Shown in pieces: positions 24,601 through 35,705 of a stretch of DNA of 64,000 nucleotides. Location of the stretch: the NCBI GenBank assembly GCA_009617715.1, contig VTFK01000003.1, positions 4,216,001-4,280,000 on the forward strand. Reading direction: 5' to 3'. Every line of letters begins with the position of its first letter. Positions within the stretch are counted from its first letter, which is position 1. Made by a program: the position numbers and the translations under genes. The DNA is from Plectrocnemia conspersa. Its lineage: Eukaryota; Arthropoda; Insecta; Trichoptera; Polycentropodidae. The notes under the pieces are model-generated. The model searched no databases. It worked only from the letters and a program-made list of their open reading frames with translations, and was not told the DNA's origin.

Positions 24601-27600
24601 AAAAAAAAAACGCAGACAAGTGTAATGAGACTCGAAACAGTTCATTTAAATTTTTAATTATAGTGCCAGTGGAGGAATTCCTGCGAGCGGAATCCCCCTG
24701 ATGAATGAATTGATTATATTAAAAACTCGTTTCGATGCTTCAATTTCTTTTATTACGCACTTGAATGTCTTCATAATGTGTTATTATACCCTCTGGTGAT
24801 CGCTTAATTAACGGAATCTGAGATGATACTCAGCGGTTGGGCTACAACACTAAAACATACACGGAGTCGTCCCTTTTTTTTAGTGAAATTGGAGAAATTT
24901 TCAATTCCCGCTGATTTGAAAGCCATAATTGAAACCTGTATAATGGTTGTCTGTGTTAGATGATTAATGAAAGGGTCTTATCGTGTTGCGTCAAATCGAG
25001 GAAGTTGTACGTCAAGAAAATTTGTATATAAATCCCATGGAAGATTATCATGAAATAATATATCTCTTTTGGATGCATGTTTCTATTAGGACGCCATAAT
25101 AAATTTATAATTATACATTATACATATAATATATGTATAATACATGCACGAGGAACGGCATAGAAAAAATCGTGAGGTAGCAATCTGGAATGCACTTGCT
25201 TCGATTTCTAGCGGTCGAATCTAAGTATTATATAAAAATATGCTAATAATAAAAATCTTTTGGCATGTAAGTAAGCTTTATTCCTATATATTTAGCACTC
25301 GTTATTTAGATTTAAGTGAATTCTTTGGCCGTCATATGGTGCTTTTGTATTTCTCGCCAATATTTTTTATTTTTATTGTTATGTCTTGATGCATTAATGT
25401 GTTTGTTCTAAAATCTTTTTATATTTCATACGTTAAAATTGCATGCCAAACTTTATGGTTGTAATAAAATTAAGATCGACTTAAAATAAAATAATACATA
25501 AGCAGTTAATTGTATATTGCATAATGATAACTAAAAGTTTTAAGCCATAATACTAGAATATTTTTATGGTTAAAATATGCGTAAATATAGTAAAAGTTAT
25601 GCATCTTTAATCCTAGATTTAACTTCGTTCACTGTTAATTTTCTAATATTTTTTTTTAATTTTACAACATACATGGTCTATTTTTTTTAAATTATTAAAA
25701 CCAAATCTAAGTTACTATAGTAATTTATTACGTAAGTTTGAAAATATATATTGAAGTTTGATTAACTTTTTAATGACTGTATTTATAGAAGGAAAGCTGA
25801 TTAAAATATCATTGCTAATCAATTACTTTCATAATAAGAACAACAAGACAATATTTATCTCTCTTCGTTAAATGCGATTGATACATGTAATGATTTTTTT
25901 ATATTGTATAATTTCTTGCACATTTAACATTTAATAATGAAATGATTTTTTTGGGTATTTACAAAGAAATATTTTGTTTTATTTGTAATAAACTTCTAGC
26001 GTTTTTATTAAAGCAATAAAAAATAATATCACTGTAATTTATCAAAATTATTAGGCAAAAAACCGCATTAAACAAGAAAATGGCTTAATGATATATTAAA
26101 AAATAGCGCGTAACTTTGCATCTAATCTATTATTATCGTGTTGTGTATTTGTAGTAAAAAACGTATTGTACAACACTATTAAAAAAAAATAAAAAAATGA
26201 GCAAGTCAGCGCAACTGAATTTTATTAAACAAGACATAATGATGCTCAATATTTTTTTTCGTTAATTATTAACGAGGACTGAGGTTGTTTATTAATAAAA
26301 AATATATTAATAAGAATGGTCATTATTATGTATTTATTAAATATATTACTAAGCTCAATTATTAAATTGAAAGATAATATTTATTTTTCAGTGAAGTGTT
26401 TATTTATTATCAAACAAATTAAGAGAGACATAAAAAAAATACCTCTCAAAAATTCCCAACCGTTGATCGTTAAAAAATGTATACTCTGAAATGATGAACG
26501 GTTTAAACGCATACATTTGCAACCATTTAGGGTAAAAGGTAGTTGACATATTTTTTTATATACATATATATTAAACTACAATTTTTTAGCCACAACTTTC
26601 TATAATATTTCAATTTTTATTGCAATTTTTTATATGCTGATAGAATTTGTAGTCCACTAAAAATAGGACAATCGAACTAGTAACCACTTCTGTACAAAGC
26701 TCATTGAATTTCATAAGCAAAATTAAGTTGAGTTCTTGTTTTAGATATTTTAGATTTTATGATAAATAGTTATCTATTAGTGAATGACCACACACATAGC
26801 GTTTCAATGGCAAATTTAAGTTTATTACAGTCTTTAATGCTATATATTTTTAGACATACTTTAAGGTTATGGACGAAAAATAAGAAACAATAATGAAATG
26901 AGATTAGTACTTTGAGAAATTCACGATATATTTAGACGAGTAGTGTAGCTCATATTGAGCTGAATACTATGATTAAAAAAAATTGTGTGAAAACCCACAT
27001 GATCGAATATAAATATTTAAATATAATGGTTCATAAACATTTGCTTAATTTTAGTTAGTTAAAAACTCAAAAATTAAAATTATAGTAAAATTAATATAAA
27101 TTACCAAAAATAAGTTACATAAATTTTATGAAAACAATGATTTTTTAAATTGAGTTCAAACTAAACTACTACAAAAATCTGCAAATAAAAACCATAAACT
27201 ATTTATAAAATAAATAATAGTTTTAAGCGTTGAAACGAGAAATAAAAAAAGGTTTTAATTTTAAATTGCCAAGCAATATTTTTTAAATAATAATTTGTTA
27301 AATTATGAGGACCAAGGAACAAAACTTTGTTTTAGAGTTTAGAGCAACGTAAAAAATACTTTGACTCAATTAAAAAAATTGTGATTATAAGCAATAAAAT
27401 CAACTAAACGATTGTAACGGTTTTAAGTAATCGTGTTCAAACCAAATATCTAAAATGCCCATCAAGTTAAAAAAACGGTATGAATTCCAAAATAATAATA
27501 AAAAGCCAACGTTAGCGCTATTACTTCTTTCTCAAGAATTTTTGTTGGGAAAAAAATGCTATAAGTTTTATAGAGAATATACGAATATTTAAAAAATAAT

Positions 27601-27760
27601 GTAATACCACTGCATAAGAAAGGATGAAGCTGTGCCAGATGTTTGAAAATATGCACGCTTTCTTGCAAACTTTTAATATAGGTCGTATGTATTTAAATTG
27701 AAAAAAATTGTTTACGATTTTCTCATCTAATCTAATTGGCCTTATTATATTATAATTTTT
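21669..27760. other. Intergenic, mostly AT-rich
   Basis: Long A/T-rich sequence with no supported gene. GC-balanced pieces near 22790-22990, 23930-24130 (with the 12-bp palindrome CCCACCGGTGGG near 24067) and 24470-25020 have no recognisable coding. A small imperfect repeat (ATTTTAAGCCAAAAAAT twice) lies near 23466-23520. Confidence 0.5.
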
Positions 27761-28045
27761 AATAAATATTCCGTTGTTACCTGACAAGCGTAAGCCCAAT
27801 GCGTTACAACGGGGTAAATCTGCACCAACTGAGTAAGTTAATCAGATATTATAAATACCTACAAGTAAGTATTAAACACAAGACTGAAAGTCTGTGAATA
27901 TGTAATATAATTTATAACTAATAAATGTCACTGCAGCTGGGGCCGGATTTTTTTTATTATAGCGCATTTTTTAATAATACAAATTCGAGTGCCGGGGCTC
28001 GATCCCGCATCCTCAGAGTTACTAGTCTGAGACGTTACAGACTAT
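27761..28045 (-). mobile_element. tRNA-derived SINE
   Basis: On the minus strand the head shows a tRNA-like half: CTCAGACTAGTAACTCTGAG (28031-28012), able to form an anticodon-arm-like hairpin, followed by GATGCGGGATCGAGCCCCGG, in which GGATCGAGCCC resembles the RNA polymerase III B box. A unique body follows, then a tail ending ...GTAACAACGGAATATTTATT at the left edge. The tail is shared with 21591-21668, showing a dispersed family. The A box is degenerate, so current activity is unlikely. Confidence 0.6.
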
Positions 28046-31000
28046 ATATTAAAAAAAAAATATGGGGGCTTTCCACAGAGTTACGCCATAAAATTTGTCT
28101 GTCGTCAAACATAAATCTCGTATTTTCAACAATTCTAAGACATTTTTTATCTTTATCTTGTTCGAAATATGAAAAATATAACATAGCAACAGCTGTTATT
28201 GAAAAAATATAAAAAATATAGACTGTTTTTCAATAGGAACTAGTAATTTTTGGTTTTTACTTACTTGGTTTAAACAAAAAAATATTAAAAACACTTTATT
28301 ATCACTTCATTTATATATATTATAGTAAAAAATATATTTAATAACGTTTTAAAATATTTAAAAAAATTCAAGTTATATTTTAAATAATTATTAATATAAA
28401 AAATAACTTCGTTTAGAAATGTATAAAATAAAGAGATTGTAAAAAAATAGGCATTTAAAATTACCAATTAAAATTATTTGATTTTAATATAATAACTTTC
28501 TATCGAGTTTAATTGAATTATTATTATTAATTGTAATAAACAGTGTATAATTATTATTTTAAATATAGTATATAATTAAAATTTAATTGCCTTTTTCTCA
28601 TGTTTGTATGTTCGTTAAATGTATTACATATATTAATTGCTATCATCAATTATGAGCGTGAATCATTGTTAAGTGAACTGTAAACAAATTAGAGCAAAAC
28701 ATCACTCGCAGACGATCGGAGGGTGTGGTTTAAATCATATATTGCAGTGGTTTCAAACCTTATTACATTTAAAGGCAATCTAATTTTTACTAAATCGTAT
28801 TGAGTCACTTTTTTATTTAAATATTATTAAAAAAAAAAAAGTAACATGCTGAGATATTTAATAAAATATGTTTTAAATTATTCAGGGAAATAATTATATT
28901 AATAAAAAAATATTTCAGATACGTAGTTAAATTATATTGAATTTTGATTCTATACATGTTGGACTGTTTAGTAAGCTTATGTCAATCTATTTACTCAATC
29001 ATCTGCTTTTTTTAAATACGACAAATACTATTTTATAGCAGTTAAACGTATAACAAATTTTAATTAAGTATTATAAAAAATAGCATTTCACACGAGTTAT
29101 AGAAATAAAAAACTTTCATGTCGATTTATCGGGGATTGATTTTTCAACGGGTACTCTTTAGAATTCTGTAATACTTCAAAGAAACTAACTATAAGTTTGA
29201 AACGCAGTAAGAAAAGTTTATGTTAAACTTTCATTTCTGAAGCATTGAAATGAAATAAAATATTTTGTTTTGTTTTGAGAACCCCCGGACATGAGTTCAA
29301 AGCTATGTATTCATGTTAATACAACACACACAGTCTTATAGACGATGTTAATAATAGACAAAACTGTGTTTGCGATTTATAATTTTCTTTAAATAATTCA
29401 TTAAATTTAAGTTAGAATCAAATCAAATCCGTAATCCAGAAAATGCGTTTCAGTAAAGAGTATCAGCTTGAAAGATAGATATCCCTTAAAGTCCTTGAAT
29501 CCGAAGGGATGATCCGAGATTGCGGAATCACGATAAGGTTGTTATCCTGCGATACGAAAGGACGATTGGGCAAATACAACCTTAAATTAAGACCGGGACG
29601 AAAAATCGCTAACCGTCGATACGCAGACTAAGCCAACAAGACCCGAGGCTATAATCAACCAGATACCATCGGATTGAAGTCTTCGACTGGCAACAAAACA
29701 ACGAGAAAATTCAAGGCATTGTAACTATACATTGTATTGTATATTCGAATCACGAATCGATCACAATTATTCATTTTTTGATTGAAATAACATATTAGTT
29801 TATTTTTTGCACTATATTTTTACTACAAGCAAACGATTATATAATATTATAGATTATAGTTACTTGAATAAACATAAATTGAAATTTACCAGAAAGATGT
29901 ATAATAAACAAATCTACCGCAAATTACATCATCTTCACTGCTGCATATTTAAATTTGCCTTATCAAATGTTTACTATAGTAAAAAATATATCAAAATTCT
30001 ATAAACGTTAAAATTGCGATTAATTCCATTATGTATAAAGAATATTAATTTGAATCAATAATATTCTTACTTCGATGCAAATATCTAGTAAAAAAATATA
30101 TAGTGTATAAATTATTGATTGTTTACGGTTGCTCTTTTATTGCCTAGTGTTTAAATGCTTAAAAATATTTATCTGACTTGAGAAGTTTTGCTGTTTCGTA
30201 AATAAAGCATACGAGTAACCCTCATTCATACGATTCTAAATAGAACTGTGTTTCTAGCAACACAAAATGTAAACAAAGGCTATTTTGTTCATATAAGAAT
30301 TTAACATGTTGATTTGACTGATGATATAATAATTTAAATACATTATATTTATTATTAAAATATATATATATGGCAAAGGTGATTGACTCAACACTTTTCT
30401 ACTGAAAGCTTCTATTTAAAAGAAATTAGAGATTGACATCTCAATTTGGACCTTCAGAGATTTATCGCCGTCTAAGCATCAGCCCTAATTACAAGTCGGC
30501 AGCAGTTATAATTTCGGCCAATTAATTAATTGCCACCAATTTACGAAACACACTCTTTCGGGCCTAAGCATTAGACGAAATTAACTGAACTAAATAAGTC
30601 GTTCAACAATTATAACTGCGAGTCTATTGTTTGATTTAAACAGTGACCGGGATTTGCCAGACGAATTTTTCCATGTCCTCATTTAATGACAGAAGCCTTA
30701 TTTATATTCGGCGACAAAGTGTCGGAGCGTAATGTTTTATGTTCTCATTGTATTTTTTGTCGCCTTATGTGCAATACCGCGCTTTGAATTATAAATTCAG
30801 ATACTTAAGATATCGCATAAAATATTCAATCAATATACTGTTGATAAGCAAATGTATACGAAACGCGTCTTTAGACAATACATGATACTTTTAAATAAAA
30901 GTATTGGGCCTTCAATTTGGTTTTTATGTAATGAGGTACAACATTGAATGCATTGCAACTTTTAAAGCTCGTGTTGAATAATTTATTTTATTTGTCATTT

Positions 31001-32037
31001 AAAACTTTCTATAAAAGTATATTTTTAATGTATACATCTACTTCATATTTAATTATGCATGAGTTGAAACACGTCAGATCAGATATTTATTGGACTAACC
31101 TTGATATATGCATAATATATCGTTCACAGCAGCAATGGTTTGTTTGAATATTGATGACAAGATCAGGGATCTTCTCACATACAGCTCAACACATTGATTG
31201 GTTCGACGACCCAACATCTAAACAATGTAAGCGCCAATTATAAATAGACATGTTTGAATTTATGGATAAGGTGCCATTGCGATATTGAGAAATTCCAGGA
31301 CTTATTTGTCGCTCGGAAGTTTCGCGAATGCTCTTTGAATATAAATCTTTTTAGCTCTTTATGGTAATTTATTGCGAAAATAACTGTATGTAAATTGAGC
31401 GTGTGATGATGCCGATGGCGTATCACTGTCAGTCAGTTTGACGGTCTTGGAAACAGTTTTTTATGTCTGAACATCAATCAAGATGGTATGATTTCAATAA
31501 TTACATAAAAATATATGAAACTTTACATTCAGGTCGATGTTTTAAACGAAGGTTAAAGCTGGTCCAAGTTAAAAAAATGTTTACTTTGAAAACATCACGT
31601 GAATAAACAGTCTTGTGTGGGATCTTGCAAAATATACTTCAAAAATATATGTTTATCCACAATTTAAAGGATTTTTTCTTTTAGCGTAAATAACCCGACA
31701 TTTGATAGCTTTTAAGTTTTTAAAACGATTTTCTTGCATATGTATAAAAACAGAAACATGCAAGCGTATTTTACAAAAATACATATTGAGGCCATCCAAA
31801 TAATTAATACTAAAATTATAGCAATTTATGTATAGTACAATGCAAAGTTTATATGCAAATATTTATAGGAATTTGCAAAATACACTGAGGTCATTTCTTA
31901 AGTACTTAGGTTAAACTTTTTTTAGCATCAACAAATCGACATGTAGTAGTAGGTCAGTTTATATAAATCATTGAAAAATATCACTACAAAGGAAACTGTT
32001 CTTAACACTGCTAGAAACGCATGTGTATCCTATAGAT
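28046..32037. other. Intergenic
   Basis: AT-rich. CAGTGGTTTCAAACC at about 28745 resembles a hAT-type end without a partner. 29450-29700 is GC-balanced unique sequence with stops in all frames. 30400-30780 and 31050-31480 are similar. No supported gene. Confidence 0.45.
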
Positions 32038-32560
32038 CAGGCATGTCAAACTTGATTTGCACCACGTAATCTAATTTGCATAAGGCAGAGGCCGCATATT
32101 TTTAATATTTAAAAGAGGATCAAAAAATATGTCACTTCAGTAAAATCATATCGAAATACATTTTCACATGTAGATTTATATTTTTACCAGTGAAAATATA
32201 AATTATCTGGCAGGTGCTAGTATAATTATATGATTTCAGCTTTTCTTTATGTAGTAATATATATTATTACATACATATCAATATTTATTTACATCTGATG
32301 TATACATGCTACATGAATGTGTATTTTTGGTGAAGTTATATTGTCACTAGTAAAATCCAAATACATTTTCACCAGTAGATATATATTTCTACTAGCGAAA
32401 ATATAATTTAACTGCTCTTAAATCTCTATGAAAATCAATTTGACAATTGACAAACCTATATTTGTTGTTCAAACCCAAACCTAACCTAATTATAGTTTTA
32501 GAACTTTGGTTAGGTCAAATACAAAATATAAATTAAACCAACTCATCTCTCAGGGGAAAA
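32038..32560 (+). repeat. Dispersed repeat copy A with hairpin modules; possible hAT-like start
   Basis: It begins CAGGCATGTCAAACTTGATT, like a hAT-type end. Two related modules follow (about 32155-32215 and 32350-32415), each with ATACATTTTCAC and a mirrored AGTGAAAATATAA or AGCGAAAATATAA, so each can fold back. Then comes ATCAATTTGACA (32434-32445) and AAACCCAAAC (32471-32480), which reappear in reverse orientation near 49.9 kb. No coding capacity. Boundaries are approximate. Confidence 0.5.
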
Positions 32561-32717
32561 TAAGCGAAATAATAAGTACAGACAAACATCGCATTTCACA
32601 TATTGCTCTATAGTTTGTCTGCATTTCGATATTACACTATGTTTTAAAAATATGATAGCTATCCTTACCGATATTATTATGTACTTCTAAAATAAGAGGG
32701 CTGATCAAAGAATATTC

Positions 32718-32925
32718 AAACCGAATTTTGGTCAATAGGAGAGCGCAAAAGCAATTATCACTTCTCAGAAGGCAAAAATTCACGTCAAAAGCAATAAAAT
32801 CGTGTCGGCGCCATCGCGTTCCACTGCGATGGCGGTAACACGATTTTATTGCTTTTGACGTGGATTTTTGACTTCTGAGAAGGGATAATTGTTTTTTGCG
32901 CTCTTCTATTGTACAAAATTTGGTT
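32718..32925. mobile_element. 208-bp fold-back (MITE-like) element
   Basis: The two halves are near-perfect reverse complements across about 100 bases each, meeting at GCCATCGC-GTTCCACT-GCGATGGC near 32820. For instance TCAAAAGCAATAAAATCGTG (32785-32804) pairs with CACGATTTTATTGCTTTTGA (32839-32858), and the outer ends AAACCGAATTTTGG and CAAAATTTGGTTT also pair. Such structures are typical of miniature inverted-repeat or fold-back elements. The superfamily is unknown. Confidence 0.75.
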
Positions 32926-32984
32926 TAGATGTGCTTTATTGGATTCTCTCTCGTAATATTGTTATAAAAAGTCAACGCTTGATA

Positions 32985-33020
32985 ATTGCGATAGCACGAT
33001 TTTATTGCTTTTGATCTGGA
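32985..33020 (+). repeat. Partial third copy of the fold-back arm
   Basis: CACGATTTTATTGCTTTTGA at 32995-33014 repeats exactly the right arm of the adjacent fold-back, preceded by GCGATAG in place of GCGATGG. It is probably a remnant of a neighbouring insertion or a local duplication. Confidence 0.7.
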
Positions 33021-33350
33021 CTGGAAATTTCACTATATGGCAACACTAAGCTGCGAAGAAAACACGACTAATTATCAGATAAATATTATGGGTATATATT
33101 TTTAATATTTTTTAATGGCTTATATGCTAATTTTTATGTTTATTTGTAGCATATAAAGGGTTAACTCGTACCTTTTATTATTTATTAAATAAATTATATT
33201 ACGATCTTAAAAATATATAAAATGTTATTTTTATCATGAGTTTTCTCAGGAATTGAGTTATCGCATAAAGTTACAAGTCAAAGTATTTTTAAACTATTAA
33301 AGGGTGTTGAACTATAACTACATATAATCCATTGCAGGTAATAAGAACTT

Positions 33351-33600
33351 ACGAGTCCAACCCTTCGGGTGGGCACCAGCTTGTGACGGCCAAGTGAGTG
33401 GTTCCCCTACCCCGTAGTACTAAATATGTTATTGGAGATATGTTAATGTTTCTCTCGAGCGCTCAAGGAGACGAGCACTCGCTTGCTAGCTGGAATTGCA
33501 TAGCATCTTAGTAACAGTACCACCCCCCAGATCTATGGGGGGTGTTAATGTTGCCTCAGTCGCAGCCTTAACCCCTCGGAATTGAAGGGTGCTGTCAAAA
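33351..33600. mobile_element. GC-richer insertion with C6/G6 hairpin, class unknown
   Basis: An abrupt GC-rich block in A/T-rich DNA. It holds ACCCTTCGGGTGGGCACCAG, a hairpin of six C and six G around AGATCTAT (33523-33542), and CAGCCTTAACCCCTCGG. Composition suggests a recent insertion, such as the 3' UTR of a non-LTR element, but I do not recognise the family and see no terminal repeats. Confidence 0.35.
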
Positions 33601-35640
33601 ACAAATTATTATATGGCATTTTTAATATCAGCTACGAGGAGCTGGTCTGGTTCGTATCATTTAATTTTAATACTTTATGCTATTTAATTTTTTTTATATG
33701 TTATAATAATACTATGTTTGTTTCTTATCATCATGACCAATTGGGATAACTTAATTTAATTAAATAAATTAATATTTTTGGGTGGAAAAAATATAATTTA
33801 CCCAAAATAAATATAACGAGCAAATTATTAAATTAAAATTACTGCAATTACATATTTTTAATCGAAAATGTATGATATTTTCTTTGGCCCATTTTATTTT
33901 AAGTTGACACAAAATTGCTCAGACATTCCACAAGTAATTCCAAGAGGATGATCCAGTGACTATGTAGCATTTTAACGACACTTAAGGGTATTTGAATAAC
34001 AATCTTAGAATTCGAATTCCAATAGAATTTTAGTGTTTGTTTATACAATACATTAATTTTATGGTTATGCTATAAAAATAATTCTTCAATGATCGATTTA
34101 AATAAGCTAACTGAGTGCATAAATATTTAACTCTTTTTTTTATAGCCATAATTTCTCCTTTCAGAGCAAAATTATTTTACGATGCACACGGGTAAAAAAT
34201 CACGTCTTATGACGCATGTTAACCATTTTTTATACACCGTAATAATTTTAGGCAAACTTTCCGTTGAAAGCGCAAGCAGTAGCAGTAAGGCGTTTGCGAA
34301 AACTTTTACGACTACGTCGAAGTATATTAAACACTTCTCCAATAAAATCGATCGTTAAACGCGCGGGCGTTCAATATTAAAAAGTTTCTCGTCCGCCAAC
34401 ACATTGCGGGTAGAAAATGATATAAAATTTACCCGTTTCGTAATAAACGAGCGACTTTGATAAGTGCGCCTTTTCGCTGTCGTACGAAGAAAAAAAAATA
34501 TTTCTAGCACAATGGGGTTGGATACGGAACCTTTATTCACATGTCATATGTTAATTTTAATAAAAATGAACGGGCAAGGTTTTCACGCTCGGCGACTGAA
34601 TAATGGATAAGAATGATATGGGGAATATGATATTAGGTAGAATGTAACGATATCAATATTTTTATTCATGTCCTTATTATCGCTCCACAGCATACATATT
34701 TATTATCCTTATCGGGCACCGTATAATAAAGTAGGTTTTCTTACATGAAAAGATGCTGCTGAGACTGTTCTACTTATATATTTTTTACATGCAGTTACAA
34801 AGCACGTCAAATTATCTTTAAAATATATTAAATAATAAAATGCTTTTAAGTTAACCGAGATTTTTAAATTTATTTTACCAAATTTATTATATACACATAC
34901 TTTAATGGGACATCTAATTATTTTATAAAATGGCTTAAGGATGATGTCGCTTATTTTTTTAATGTTTAGTTATAAATAAAAATAACTCATTTATGTACTT
35001 GATTAAAGAAATAGGTCACTTTGTTGACTTTTCTTAGAGCCTAACCCCGTTAAAATACCTTTAACATCCCCGCTGTCATTTCGACTATTCGATCGTTAAA
35101 ACTTAACGGGCGACATTTTCATGCCGCGACGTTAACTATCTAATCGTTTAAAGTTAATGTGAATTTTAAACCCTCATTCGTAACTGAAGCCACATTAATT
35201 ATTTCAGTAATTGCATAATAATAACAAAATTAATGATATTGAAGAATAAAACATTCATAGATTTTTTGAAATATTTTTTTCTTTGTAAGAGATATCTTTA
35301 TTGTGATATTCACAAAAAATGAAATAATACGCAGCGTAACGTAATTAGTAAATACTAAAAAAAATGTGTTAATAAGATATTTGATGAATGATAAACGTGA
35401 ATGAAAAAAAAATTGTGCTGTAAATTTAAATCTGAAAAGATTGAAACTGTACAATCGCACCTTGTCATAGCACAGGATTCATTCAATAAAGTACAATATA
35501 CTTTGATTTATATGCCAAGTCATTAGTAAGAAAGAGGTAGCAACGAATTACTGATTCTGTCAAGATTTACTAAATAATAAAGCAAAAAATATTTTAAAAA
35601 TTGTTAACAATCTCTTTTTGTCACTTTAGATTTAATCTAT
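33601..35640. other. Intergenic with CpG-rich patches
   Basis: Mostly AT-rich. 34180-34560 and 35040-35160 are CpG-rich and non-coding (CGATCGTTAAACGCGCGGGC; GACATTTTCATGCCGCGACG). They may be regulatory or conserved non-coding DNA. No gene is supported. Confidence 0.4.
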
Positions 35641-35648
35641 TTAGGGTT

Positions 35649-35705
35649 TGAAAACCTTAGAGGGCGTAAACTTCGCAGCCAGTGCGACTCAGGGTGGAAT
35701 CTAGT
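35649..35705 (-). mobile_element. LTR end fragment, second copy
   Basis: TGAAAACCTTAGAGGGCGTA and GACTCAGGGTGGAATCTAGT match the block at 11363-11418. On the minus strand it ends GGTTTTCA, consistent with an LTR terminus. The rest of the element is not recognisable here. Confidence 0.5.

Noticed and set aside
27990..28040. A functional tRNA gene
   Set aside because: Only the B-box half is tRNA-like; acceptor stem and A box are missing, and the body and tail are shared with another copy, so SINE fits better.
29490..29660. Piece resembling rRNA (ACGAAAGGAC; AAGACCC)
   Set aside because: Only short matches; the order and spacing do not fit large-subunit or mitochondrial rRNA.
33165..33174. AAAGGGTTAA as a piggyBac right end
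   Set aside because: Short motif, no left end and no subterminal palindrome.
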